DNA from: Methylobacterium isbiliense
GTDB taxonomy: Bacteria; Pseudomonadota; Alphaproteobacteria; Rhizobiales; Beijerinckiaceae
Reading direction: 5' to 3'
Length of the DNA: 45,660 nt
Assembly: GCF_022179325.1 (NCBI RefSeq)
Contig: NZ_BPQQ01000014.1
Span: forward strand, 1 to 45,660
Every line of letters starts with the position of its first letter. The stretch's first letter is position 1. A model generated the notes under the pieces. That model saw only the letters and a list, made by a program, of their open reading frames with translations, did not search any database and was not told the DNA's origin. Shown in pieces: positions 39,747-45,660 of this stretch. A program made the translations under genes and the position numbers.

Positions 39747-40076
39747 CTACTCGGCCGCCTCGGCGCGGCCGAGGGTCTGCACTGCCTCGAACCCTTCGAA
39801 TTGCGGATGCGAGAGGTAGAGCGGCTTGGTGCCCGGCGCCTTGCTGTGCGCCTTGCGGAACTGCTCGGAGCGGGTCCAGGCCTCGAAATCGGCGCGCGAG
39901 GCCCAGACCGTGTGCGAGGCGTAGAGCACGTGGTCATCGTGCTCCGGCCCGCGCAGCAGGTGGAACTCCACGAAACCCTGCATCTCGCCCAGATGGCTGT
40001 CGCGGCCGAGCCAGACCTGCTCGAACTCCGCCGTGGCATCCTTGTAGACCTTGAACCGGTTCATGGCGAAGAACAT
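39747..40076 (-). CDS. ABM-domain (HmoA-like) monooxygenase family protein
   Basis: A 109-residue ferredoxin-fold protein starting MFFAMNRFKVYKDATAEFEQ at ATG 40076, with AAGGAG 8 bases upstream. GEMQGFVEFHLLRG and VLYASHTVWASRADFEAW are characteristic of the antibiotic biosynthesis monooxygenase superfamily branch that includes heme-degrading HmoA/IsdG-like enzymes. A heme role is possible but the heme-ligating His is not certain; the superfamily is functionally broad. A longer frame from 40142 lacks conservation. Confidence 0.8.
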   Translation of the reverse strand: MFFAMNRFKVYKDATAEFEQVWLGRDSHLGEMQGFVEFHLLRGPEHDDHVLYASHTVWASRADFEAWTRSEQFRKAHSKAPGTKPLYLSHPQFEGFEAVQTLGRAEAAE

Positions 40077-40508
40077 CGCGAGTCTCCTTGGCGGGAGCGT
40101 CGCCCGACGGCCGCCTCCCGGGTACGCGCGACTCAAGGCCATTCCGCGCGGTCAATCAAGCGGGCGGCTCGCCGGGTCCGGGACCACCCCCGTCAAGGCT
40201 GACTCGACTGGCCTGCGCCGCCTCGGTAGTTTTTCGGGAGTATTCCTCTTGGGAATTCATCCGTCGCGTGTAGACGGAGGCTAGGTTGCATGGCAGATCC
40301 ATCGAGGCGGAGCTTGGCACGTCGGGCGGAAATCCCCGACCGTGCGGGCGGCAACGGGTCGCGGCGGAGCCGGAGCGGCGACCCGGTCCGGCAGCGGCGC
40401 GGGACCGATGGTCCGGCGCCGGCTGGCGGGATCCGTTCAGGCGCGGCAGAGTTTCGGGGAGGCCGGCGGCTGTGCCGTGCGGTCTGTGGGACAGGGTGTC
40501 GGGTTTCT
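40077..40508 (+). promoter_or_regulatory. upstream region of the XRE regulator gene
   Basis: 432 bases between the divergent ABM gene and the start used for the XRE regulator. It holds a strong Shine-Dalgarno GGAGG at 40276-40280 correctly spaced before ATG 40290, in frame with the regulator. The stretch 40290-40508 has no stop in that frame and codes an Arg/Gly-rich, non-conserved segment. Either the regulator has an alternative long form, or 40290-40508 is a transcribed leader. A GANTC site (GACTC) is at 40201-40205. Confidence 0.45.
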
Positions 40509-40913
40509 ATGCCTAAGCAGACTACCGAGGTCGATCGCCTCGTCGGCATCCGCATCACCGCATTGCGCAAGGCGAAGGGCTTGAGCCAGACCGCCCTCGG
40601 CAATGCCGTGGGCGTGACGTTCCAGCAGGTCCAGAAGTACGAGAAGGGCCAGAACCGCGTCGGGGCGGGCCGCCTGCGCGAGATCGCCCGCCTGCTGGAG
40701 GTGCCGGTCTCGGCATTCTTCGAGGAGCCGGGCGACGCCTCCGCCCGCGACGACAATGTCTTCGGCTTCCTCAGCACGCAGGGTGCCATCGACGTCCTGC
40801 GCGCCTACGTGCAGATCGAGGACGACCAACTGCGCCGCGAGGTGCTGGCGATCGTGCGGTCCGCCGCGCGGCTCAGCCGGCCGCAGGGCTCCGGCGTCGC
40901 GGCGATCGAGTAG
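40509..40913 (+). CDS. XRE family helix-turn-helix transcriptional regulator
   Basis: A 134-residue DNA-binding protein. The helix-turn-helix (about 10-65) reads GIRITALRKAKGLSQTALGN and VTFQQVQKYEKGQNRVGAGR, then LREIARLLEVPVSAFFEEPG. The C-terminal part (about 75-125) looks like a dimerising helix (ALDVLRAYVQIEDDQLRREV in similar form). The start at ATG 40509 matches the usual MPKQT-type start I recall in related alphaproteobacterial regulators, although it lacks a good Shine-Dalgarno; an in-frame ATG at 40290 with a strong one would add 73 residues. Targets are unknown. Confidence 0.88.
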   Translation: MPKQTTEVDRLVGIRITALRKAKGLSQTALGNAVGVTFQQVQKYEKGQNRVGAGRLREIARLLEVPVSAFFEEPGDASARDDNVFGFLSTQGAIDVLRAYVQIEDDQLRREVLAIVRSAARLSRPQGSGVAAIE

Positions 40914-41032
40914 CGGGGCGGCGGGCGCCGCCGCGTGCGGGGACGCACTGCCGGCCGGGCCGAGGCCGGGCTTACTGGCGGGCATGCCGTCGGCGCTGGG
41001 CCGACCCGCTCCGCGCCTGGGAGGCCCTGGTC

Positions 41033-41149
41033 ATGCGTCGTGTCCGTCTCCTCTTCGTCCTCGTGCTGCTCGGCCTCGGGGCCGGCACCGCCCTGATGGG
41101 CGCGCCGGTGCCGGCCGAGGCGCGGGTCCAATGCAAGGGCGGGTGCTGA
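41033..41149 (+). CDS. 38-residue secreted micropeptide
   Basis: A tiny gene with strong start signals: GGGAGG (41019-41024) lies 8 bases before ATG 41033. The product has two arginines, a hydrophobic core (LLFVLVLLGLGAGTALMGA) and a cleavage site after VPAEA, giving a mature peptide of only RVQCKGGC with two Cys three residues apart. No family is recognised. It is 119 bases after the XRE gene and 140 bases before the OmpA-like gene. A possible weak hairpin follows (GTGCGT / ACGCAC, 41189-41206). Because it is short, chance cannot be excluded, but start signal plus signal peptide is unusual for a random frame. Confidence 0.6.
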   Translation: MRRVRLLFVLVLLGLGAGTALMGAPVPAEARVQCKGGC

Positions 41150-41289
41150 GCGGACCCGGGCGAAGCCGGCCGCCGGCCTTGTCCGCTTGTGCGTGCGCTG
41201 ACGCACATGCGCGCCGCGCGGCCTGTGGCATAGTGGAAGGGTGGACGCGGTGTCGCGTCCGCGCCGCCGGTTCTGCACAGGAGCGTTCC

Positions 41290-41937
41290 GTGTCTGGATC
41301 CACCGGCCTGCCGATCCCTCGCGTGCATACCCCCCGCGTGCTGCTGGGCCTGATCGTGGCCTGCGCGGCCCTGACCGGCTCCGCCCTGGGCGCGCGGGCT
41401 CAGTCCGTCACCGAAGAGGACATCCTGCGCGCGCTGCTGCCCCCGGCGCCGACCCGCAGCCTGTCCACGGCCATCCGCAACGGCGCCGACGAGCCGCGGC
41501 TCGAGGCGTTCCGCAACCGGACCTCGTTCTCGGCGCTCGAACGCGAGCAGCTCGCCGCCGTCTCCGACGGCCGGCCCCACATCGATCTCGACGTGCCGTT
41601 CGCGTTCAACTCGTCCCGCCTCGACGCCAAGGCGCTGCCGGTGGTCAAGATGCTGGGGGCCACCCTCGCCCGGCGCGAACTGGCCGGCCACACCATCCTG
41701 ATCGCCGGCCACACCGACGGCAAAGGCTCGGATCGGGGCAACCAAGTCCTGTCCGAGCGCCGTGCGCTCGCGGTCAAGCGCTACATCGTCGAGAATTACG
41801 GCGTGCCCGCCGCGAACCTGATCAGCATCGGCTACGGCAAGAGCCGGCCGAAGGATCCGGCCGACCCGCTGGCGGCCAAGAACCGCCGGGTCGTCGCCGT
41901 GAACCTGTCGAGCGTCAAGTCCGCCTCGCGCGAGTGA
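41290..41937 (+). CDS. OmpA family protein
   Basis: A 215-residue exported protein. GTG 41290 follows CAGGAG by 6 bases; the N-terminus has a signal peptide (VLLGLIVACAALTGSALGARA, cleaved before QSVTEED). The OmpA-like peptidoglycan-binding domain (about 95-208) has DLDVPFAFNSSRLDAKALPV, ILIAGHTDGKGSDRGNQVLS, SERRALAVKRYIV and NRRVVAVNL; the aspartate and arginine that contact diaminopimelate (in HTDGKG and NRRV) are present. A wall-anchored periplasmic protein is likely; the region 38-95 has no known domain. Confidence 0.88.
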   Translation: MSGSTGLPIPRVHTPRVLLGLIVACAALTGSALGARAQSVTEEDILRALLPPAPTRSLSTAIRNGADEPRLEAFRNRTSFSALEREQLAAVSDGRPHIDLDVPFAFNSSRLDAKALPVVKMLGATLARRELAGHTILIAGHTDGKGSDRGNQVLSERRALAVKRYIVENYGVPAANLISIGYGKSRPKDPADPLAAKNRRVVAVNLSSVKSASRE

Positions 41938-42024
41938 GCGCCGCGGGCGCGGCGAGCGGGCTCCGGGATTCACAAGCGCGGCGGGCTCGGCCATGCTGGC
42001 GGGGATGAATCGCGTCCCCGCGCC

Positions 42025-43854
42025 GTGAGCGCCCCGTCCCGTCCCCTGCGCAGCCACCAGCGCAGCCTCGCCGAACTCGTGGCCGCGATGGCGCGGGGCG
42101 AGGCCGGCGGCATCGCCGACATCCTGGCCGCCGTCACCCCGGGCGGCGGCAAGTCGCTGCTGCCGGTGATCGCGGCTGCGCGGCTCGTCGCGGCGGGTGC
42201 GGTCGAGCGCGTGGTCTGGGTGGTGCCGCGCGATTCGCTGCGCCTCCAGGCCGAGGAAGCTTTCGCGGATCCGCTCTGGCGGTCCGCCCTCGGCCACGCC
42301 CTCGCGGTGCGGGCCGCCGACAACGCGCCCGATCCCGCCCGGGGACTGGCCGGCTACGTCACCACCTACCAGGCGGTGGCCGCCGCACCCGCGCTCCACC
42401 TCGCCGAGATCACCCGGCACCGCACGCTCCTCGTCGTGGACGAGATCCACCATCTTCCGGCGCTGGCGGAGGGCGATCCGGCGAGCGAGGCGGCGGCCTG
42501 GAGCCGGGCGCTCGCGCCCCTGCTGCGCCATGCGCGCCTGCGCCTCCTCCTCTCCGGCACCCTGGAGCGGGCCGACGGCCGGCGCATCCTCTGGCTTCCC
42601 TACCGGGACGAGCCGGGGCGGGCGCCCGTGCCGGACATCGCCGCCCCGGGCTGGGCGGTGATCGGCTATTCGCGGGCGCAGGCGCTCGCCGAGCGGGCGG
42701 TGCTGCCGGTCAATTTCGGCGCGCTCGACGGCGAGGCGAGCTGGCTGGAGGGCGGCCGGGCGGACGGGCAGGCGCGGGTCGGCCCCCACCGCCTCTCGGG
42801 CCCCGCCCCCGGCCCGACCACGCGCCCGGCCCTGTTCACCGCCCTGCGCACGGGGTTCGCCCGCGACCTCCTGCACGAGGCCTTCCTCGCCACCCGCCGG
42901 CTGCGCGCCGCCCGCCGCCTCGCCCGGGGGCTGCCCGCCGCCGAGCCGGCGCGCGGCCTCGGCAAGCTCCTCGTCGTCGCGCCCGACCAAGCGAGCGCCC
43001 AGCGCTACTGCGCGATGCTGCGGGGCTGGATGCCGGGCGCCCAGGCGGAGCGCGACGTGCGCCTCGCCGTCTCCTCCGAGCCCGACGCCGCGGCGGCGCT
43101 GGCGGCCTTCCGTCTGACGCCCGAGCCTGCCGTGCTCGTCACCGTGGCGATGGCCTACGAGGGGCTCGACGCCCCCGAGGTCGCTGTGGTGGCGGCCCTC
43201 ACCCACATCCGCAGCCGGCCCTGGCTCGAACAGATGATCGCGCGGGCGACCCGCGTCGATCCGCAGGCCGGCCCCTACGAGGACCAGCACGCGCTGGTCT
43301 TCCACCCGGACGATCCCCTGTTCGCGCGCTTCCGCGACAGGATCGAGGCCGAGCAGCTCACCGCCCTGCGCCGCCCGAAGGCCGAGCGCCCGGCGGCCGC
43401 GCGTGAGCCTCGCCCGATGCCCGACGGCGACGAGGGCATCGTGCCGCTCGAATCGAACGCGCTCGGCCTGCGCTACGCCATGCTGCGGCCCGGCCCGGCT
43501 CTGGCGCTGGTGCGCCCCGAGGCCGTGCCCGCCCCCGCCCTGCCCCCGTCCGCGGTCGAGCGGCAGCTGCGCGCCCGCGTCGCCGCGATGGTGACCGCCC
43601 AGGCGGTGGAGGACGAGGCGGAGCTGCGCGCACCGGCGGGCGGGCGCCTCGCCCACCGCTACAACGCCGTGCTCAAGCGGATCCTCGGCAACAAGGCGCG
43701 GGCCGCGATGACGGCCGAGGATCTCGAAGCCGCACTGGCGTGGCTGGAGCGCAACCGGCTCGGCGACCATCTGCACCTCCTCGACGGCGACGCGCGCTAC
43801 GCCTGGACGGCCCGGCGCCGCTGGGCCGGGGAGCGCCGGGCGGCCGGCCGCTGA
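42025..43854 (+). CDS. superfamily 2 DEAD/DEAH-type helicase
   Basis: A 609-residue helicase-like ATPase. Walker A is TPGGGKS (about residue 37), motif II is DEIH (VVDEIHHLPAL), motif III is LLLSGTLE, and motif VI is present as LEQMIARATRVDP with VTVAMAYEGLDAPEV before it. The C-terminal 170 residues are Ala/Arg/Pro-rich with a helical end (AVERQLRARVAAMVTAQAVE). Architecture resembles restriction-type or phage-type SF2 helicases, but no nuclease or methylase partner is adjacent. Start GTG 42025. An orphan helicase of unknown role; a Val-Asp-His box would be needed for reverse gyrase-like roles and is absent. Confidence 0.82.
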   Translation: MSAPSRPLRSHQRSLAELVAAMARGEAGGIADILAAVTPGGGKSLLPVIAAARLVAAGAVERVVWVVPRDSLRLQAEEAFADPLWRSALGHALAVRAADNAPDPARGLAGYVTTYQAVAAAPALHLAEITRHRTLLVVDEIHHLPALAEGDPASEAAAWSRALAPLLRHARLRLLLSGTLERADGRRILWLPYRDEPGRAPVPDIAAPGWAVIGYSRAQALAERAVLPVNFGALDGEASWLEGGRADGQARVGPHRLSGPAPGPTTRPALFTALRTGFARDLLHEAFLATRRLRAARRLARGLPAAEPARGLGKLLVVAPDQASAQRYCAMLRGWMPGAQAERDVRLAVSSEPDAAAALAAFRLTPEPAVLVTVAMAYEGLDAPEVAVVAALTHIRSRPWLEQMIARATRVDPQAGPYEDQHALVFHPDDPLFARFRDRIEAEQLTALRRPKAERPAAAREPRPMPDGDEGIVPLESNALGLRYAMLRPGPALALVRPEAVPAPALPPSAVERQLRARVAAMVTAQAVEDEAELRAPAGGRLAHRYNAVLKRILGNKARAAMTAEDLEAALAWLERNRLGDHLHLLDGDARYAWTARRRWAGERRAAGR

Positions 43855-43952
43855 CCGGCCGCGGGCCTTCGCTCCGGACGGCCGCCCTTGTCCGGGCGCC
43901 CCGGCTTCCCACGTTGGAACCTCCCGCACGCCCGAGCCGGAGCCCGACCGCG

Positions 43953-44783
43953 ATGTTCGATGCCAAGCGCCTCCTCGACCAGTTCCTCGGTGGCCCCGCG
44001 CAGGGGCGCGGCGGCTACGGGCACCCTTCGGGCGGCTTCGGACAGGCCCCGGGCGGCTCGCCGCTGGAGCAGATCGCCCGCTCGGTCGGCGGCTCGGGCT
44101 CGAAGGCCGCCATGCTCGGCGGCCTCGCCTCCCTGGTGCTCGGGTCGCGCAAGGGACACCGGGCGGGGCACGGCGCCTTCGGCCATGCCGGGCGCATCGG
44201 CGGCCTCGCGATGGTCGCCTCCCTCGCCTACCAGGCCTACCAGCAATGGCAGGCGAGCCAGCCCGCCCGCGCGGCCGGATCGCCCGCGGGCGCCGCGCCG
44301 TTCGGCGCCGCGCCGGTCGGCGCCGCTTCTCGGCCCGGCCGCACCGGCGGCTTCCTGCCCTCCGCCGAGGAGGCCGCCGCGATGCTGCACGGCACCCGCT
44401 TCCAGCCGGCCTCCCCGGCGGACGAGCAGGCGGTGAGCCGCGCGCTCCTCACCGCCATGATCGCCGCCGCCAAGGCGGACGGCCACATCGACGCCGCCGA
44501 GCAGGCCCGGATCTTCGGCGAGATGGACCGTCACGCCCTGGATGCGGACGACAAGGCCTTCCTGATGGACGCCCTGCGCGCGCCGCTCGACGTCGAGGCG
44601 GTGGCGCGGCTCGCCCGCACGCCGGAGGAGGCGGCCGAGATCTACGCCGCCTCCCTGATGGCCATCGACGTCGATACGCCCCAGGAGCGCGCCTATCTCG
44701 ACCACCTCGCCCGCCGCCTCGGGCTCGATCCCGGACTCGTCCGCCACCTCGACGCGACCGTGATTCATGCCGTTAGGGAATGA
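43953..44783 (+). CDS. TerB-like / DUF533 family protein
   Basis: A 276-residue protein. The N-terminal 40 residues are Gly-rich (GGYGHPSGGFGQAPGG). A hydrophobic Gly/Ala stretch (about 50-95, AAMLGGLASLVLGS and GGLAMVASLAYQAYQQW) may insert into or lie on the membrane. A Pro/Ala linker follows, then the TerB-like all-helical domain (about 145-275): LLTAMIAAAKADGHIDAAEQ, DADDKAFLMDALRAPLDVEA and SLMAIDVDTPQERAYLDHLA with the usual acidic metal-binding-like motifs. YebE/DUF533 proteins of this plan are widespread; the function is unknown. It ends 76 bases before minC. Confidence 0.84.
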   Translation: MFDAKRLLDQFLGGPAQGRGGYGHPSGGFGQAPGGSPLEQIARSVGGSGSKAAMLGGLASLVLGSRKGHRAGHGAFGHAGRIGGLAMVASLAYQAYQQWQASQPARAAGSPAGAAPFGAAPVGAASRPGRTGGFLPSAEEAAAMLHGTRFQPASPADEQAVSRALLTAMIAAAKADGHIDAAEQARIFGEMDRHALDADDKAFLMDALRAPLDVEAVARLARTPEEAAEIYAASLMAIDVDTPQERAYLDHLARRLGLDPGLVRHLDATVIHAVRE

Positions 44784-44786
44784 TGA

Positions 44787-44796
44787 ACGAATTCGT
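44787..44796. promoter_or_regulatory. ACGAATTCGT palindrome, recurring element (copy 2)
   Basis: The 12-mer AACGAATTCGTG (44786-44797) is identical to that at 33947-33958 and lies just before the CtrA-like box in the minC upstream region. Confidence 0.4.
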
Positions 44797-44802
44797 GCCA
44801 TC

Positions 44803-44821
44803 TTAACCAATCGCTAACCAT
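44803..44821 (+). promoter_or_regulatory. CtrA-like binding site upstream of minC
   Basis: TTAACCAATCGCTAACCAT contains TTAA-N7-CTAAC, one base off the CtrA consensus TTAA-N7-TTAAC, and ends in AACCAT, an extended half-site seen in Hyphomicrobiales. It lies 39 bases before the minC GTG, in the region where a promoter would be. CtrA control of min genes is known for rhizobia (family knowledge). Confidence 0.65.
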
Positions 44822-44846
44822 CGCGGGCGCGGAATGGGACGGTAAC

Positions 44847-44851
44847 GAATC
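44847..44851. promoter_or_regulatory. GANTC (CcrM) site in the minC promoter region
   Basis: GAATC in the context AACGAATCGTATACC, nine bases before the minC start codon. GANTC is the CcrM methylation target in Alphaproteobacteria; promoters carrying it can respond to GcrA and replication state. A second GATTC is at 44762-44766. Confidence 0.45.
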
Positions 44852-44859
44852 GTATACCC

Positions 44860-45579
44860 GTGCCGAACCCGAATCACTCCCGACCGCCGATCCGCTTCCG
44901 CGGCCGCTCGTTCCTGGCCGTGGTGCTCGCCCCCGAGGCGCCCGTCGAGGTCTGGCTGTCAGACCTCGACGCCCTGGTGCGGCGCTCCCCGGCCTTCTTC
45001 GCCGGGCGCGCCATCATCCTCGACGTCACGGCGCTCGCGCCGGGCCGCGAGGAGCTGCTCGCCCTCCTGGGCGAACTCGCCGCCCGCGAGATCCCGGTCA
45101 TGGGGCTCGAAGGCGCGGGCGCGGCCGGCCAGGGCGCCGGCCTGCCGCCGCCCTTGAGCGGCGGCCGTCCCGGCGCCGAGATCGCGCCGCCGGAGGCCGG
45201 CGCGGCTGCGGCGCCGGCGACGGCGGCCCAGCCCGAGCGCCCGACCACCCTGGGCTCGCTCGTGCTCGACACGCCGGTGCGCTCGGGCCAGGCGATCCTG
45301 TTTCCGGAGGGCGACGTCACCGTGATGGGCTCGGTGGCCTCGGGCGCCGAGATCGTCGCGGGCGGGTCGATCCACGTCTACGGCGCGCTGCGCGGCCGGG
45401 CCATCGCGGGCGCCGCCGGCAGCCCGAACGCCCGCATCGTGTGCAGCCGCTTCGAGCCGGAGCTGCTCGCCATCGACGGCCTGTACCGCATCGCCGACGA
45501 CATCGATCCCACCCTGCGCGGCAAGCCCGTGCACGTCTGGCTCGACGGCGACGCGATGAAGACCGCGATCCTGGACTGA
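44860..45579 (+). CDS. minC: septum site-determining protein MinC
   Basis: A 239-residue inhibitor of FtsZ polymerisation that keeps the division site at mid-cell. The N-terminal domain (about 10-85) has FRGRSFLAVVLAPEAPVEVW and IILDVTALAPGREELLALLG. A Pro/Ala/Gly linker (about 86-130) follows. The C-terminal beta-helix (about 135-235), which dimerises and binds MinD, has GQAILFPEGDVTVMGSVASG, IVAGGSIHVYGALRGRAIAG and IVCSRFEPELLAIDGLYRIA. Start GTG 44860. minD follows after 61 bases, so they form an operon. Confidence 0.94.
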   Translation: MPNPNHSRPPIRFRGRSFLAVVLAPEAPVEVWLSDLDALVRRSPAFFAGRAIILDVTALAPGREELLALLGELAAREIPVMGLEGAGAAGQGAGLPPPLSGGRPGAEIAPPEAGAAAAPATAAQPERPTTLGSLVLDTPVRSGQAILFPEGDVTVMGSVASGAEIVAGGSIHVYGALRGRAIAGAAGSPNARIVCSRFEPELLAIDGLYRIADDIDPTLRGKPVHVWLDGDAMKTAILD

Positions 45580-45640
45580 CTGGGGCGAACCGACAGAAGG
45601 CGGCCGAGAAGGACCGCCCCCAACGCGAACGAGGTGTCGA

Positions 45641-45660
45641 ATGGCGAAGGTACTGGTAGT
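45641..45660 (+). CDS. minD: minD start (cut by window end)
   Basis: Only six codons plus two bases are present: MAKVLVV at the start of the open frame, identical to the usual MinD opening before its Walker-type ATPase loop. It lies 61 bases after minC with GAGG about 8 bases upstream. MinD is the membrane ATPase that recruits MinC. The call depends mostly on position and the first residues. Confidence 0.8.

Noticed and set aside
40972-43929. A 985-codon minus-strand open frame
   Set aside because: Antisense to the OmpA-like and helicase genes; no signal, domain or ribosome site.

Overview
The window is very GC-rich alphaproteobacterial chromosome, most likely from Methylobacterium/Methylorubrum or a close Hyphomicrobiales (Rhizobiales) relative. 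This rests on the presence of FtcR, MotC, a FliK/MotD-type hook-length protein next to a lytic transglycosylase, an ExoR-like Sel1 protein, and a min operon preceded by a CtrA-like box. These are clade-typical genes and arrangements; no rRNA or other formal taxonomic marker is present. I see no tRNA, rRNA, CRISPR array, insertion sequence or prophage.

Layout: (1) 1-1919: start of a DUF4865 gene, a probable LysR regulator remnant, an unrecognised membrane protein and a small ORF. (2) 2195-10430: flagellar block. The regulator ftcR (+) faces an operon on the minus strand read fliF, fliH-like, motB, motC, fliK, lytic transglycosylase, with nearly every junction overlapping or touching. (3) 10674-13951: glutathione S-transferase, then ilvD with an exoR-like gene starting inside its 3' end. 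(4) 14367-22435: a zinc-ribbon metallopeptidase divergent from a three-gene overlapping operon (transglutaminase/DUF2126, circularly permuted ATP-grasp/alpha-E fusion, second transglutaminase). This is the best candidate here for a poorly understood system: it looks like a peptide ligation and cleavage pathway with no known product. (5) 22476-29339: a CoxG-like protein and a complete branched-chain amino acid ABC operon (livH, livM, livG, lysE-type exporter, livF, small membrane protein, livK). (6) 29762-33880: long-tailed IF-1, rpe, parC, recO. (7) 34062-39718: a Pro/Ala-rich membrane-anchored protein, a secreted metallophosphoesterase, a polyprenyl-phosphate sugar transferase and an Fsr-like MFS exporter. 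(8) 39747-45660: ABM-domain protein, XRE regulator, a 38-residue secreted peptide, an OmpA-like lipoprotein-like protein, an orphan SF2 helicase, a TerB/DUF533 protein and minC-minD (minD cut by the window end).

The flagellar genes make the MS ring, export regulator, stator and hook-length ruler. The liv genes form one transporter with an exporter embedded in the operon. Cell-cycle control is suggested at the right end, where a CtrA-like box and a GANTC site lie just upstream of minC. Many long open frames in this window are antisense or out-of-frame shadows caused by GC content; they were left out.
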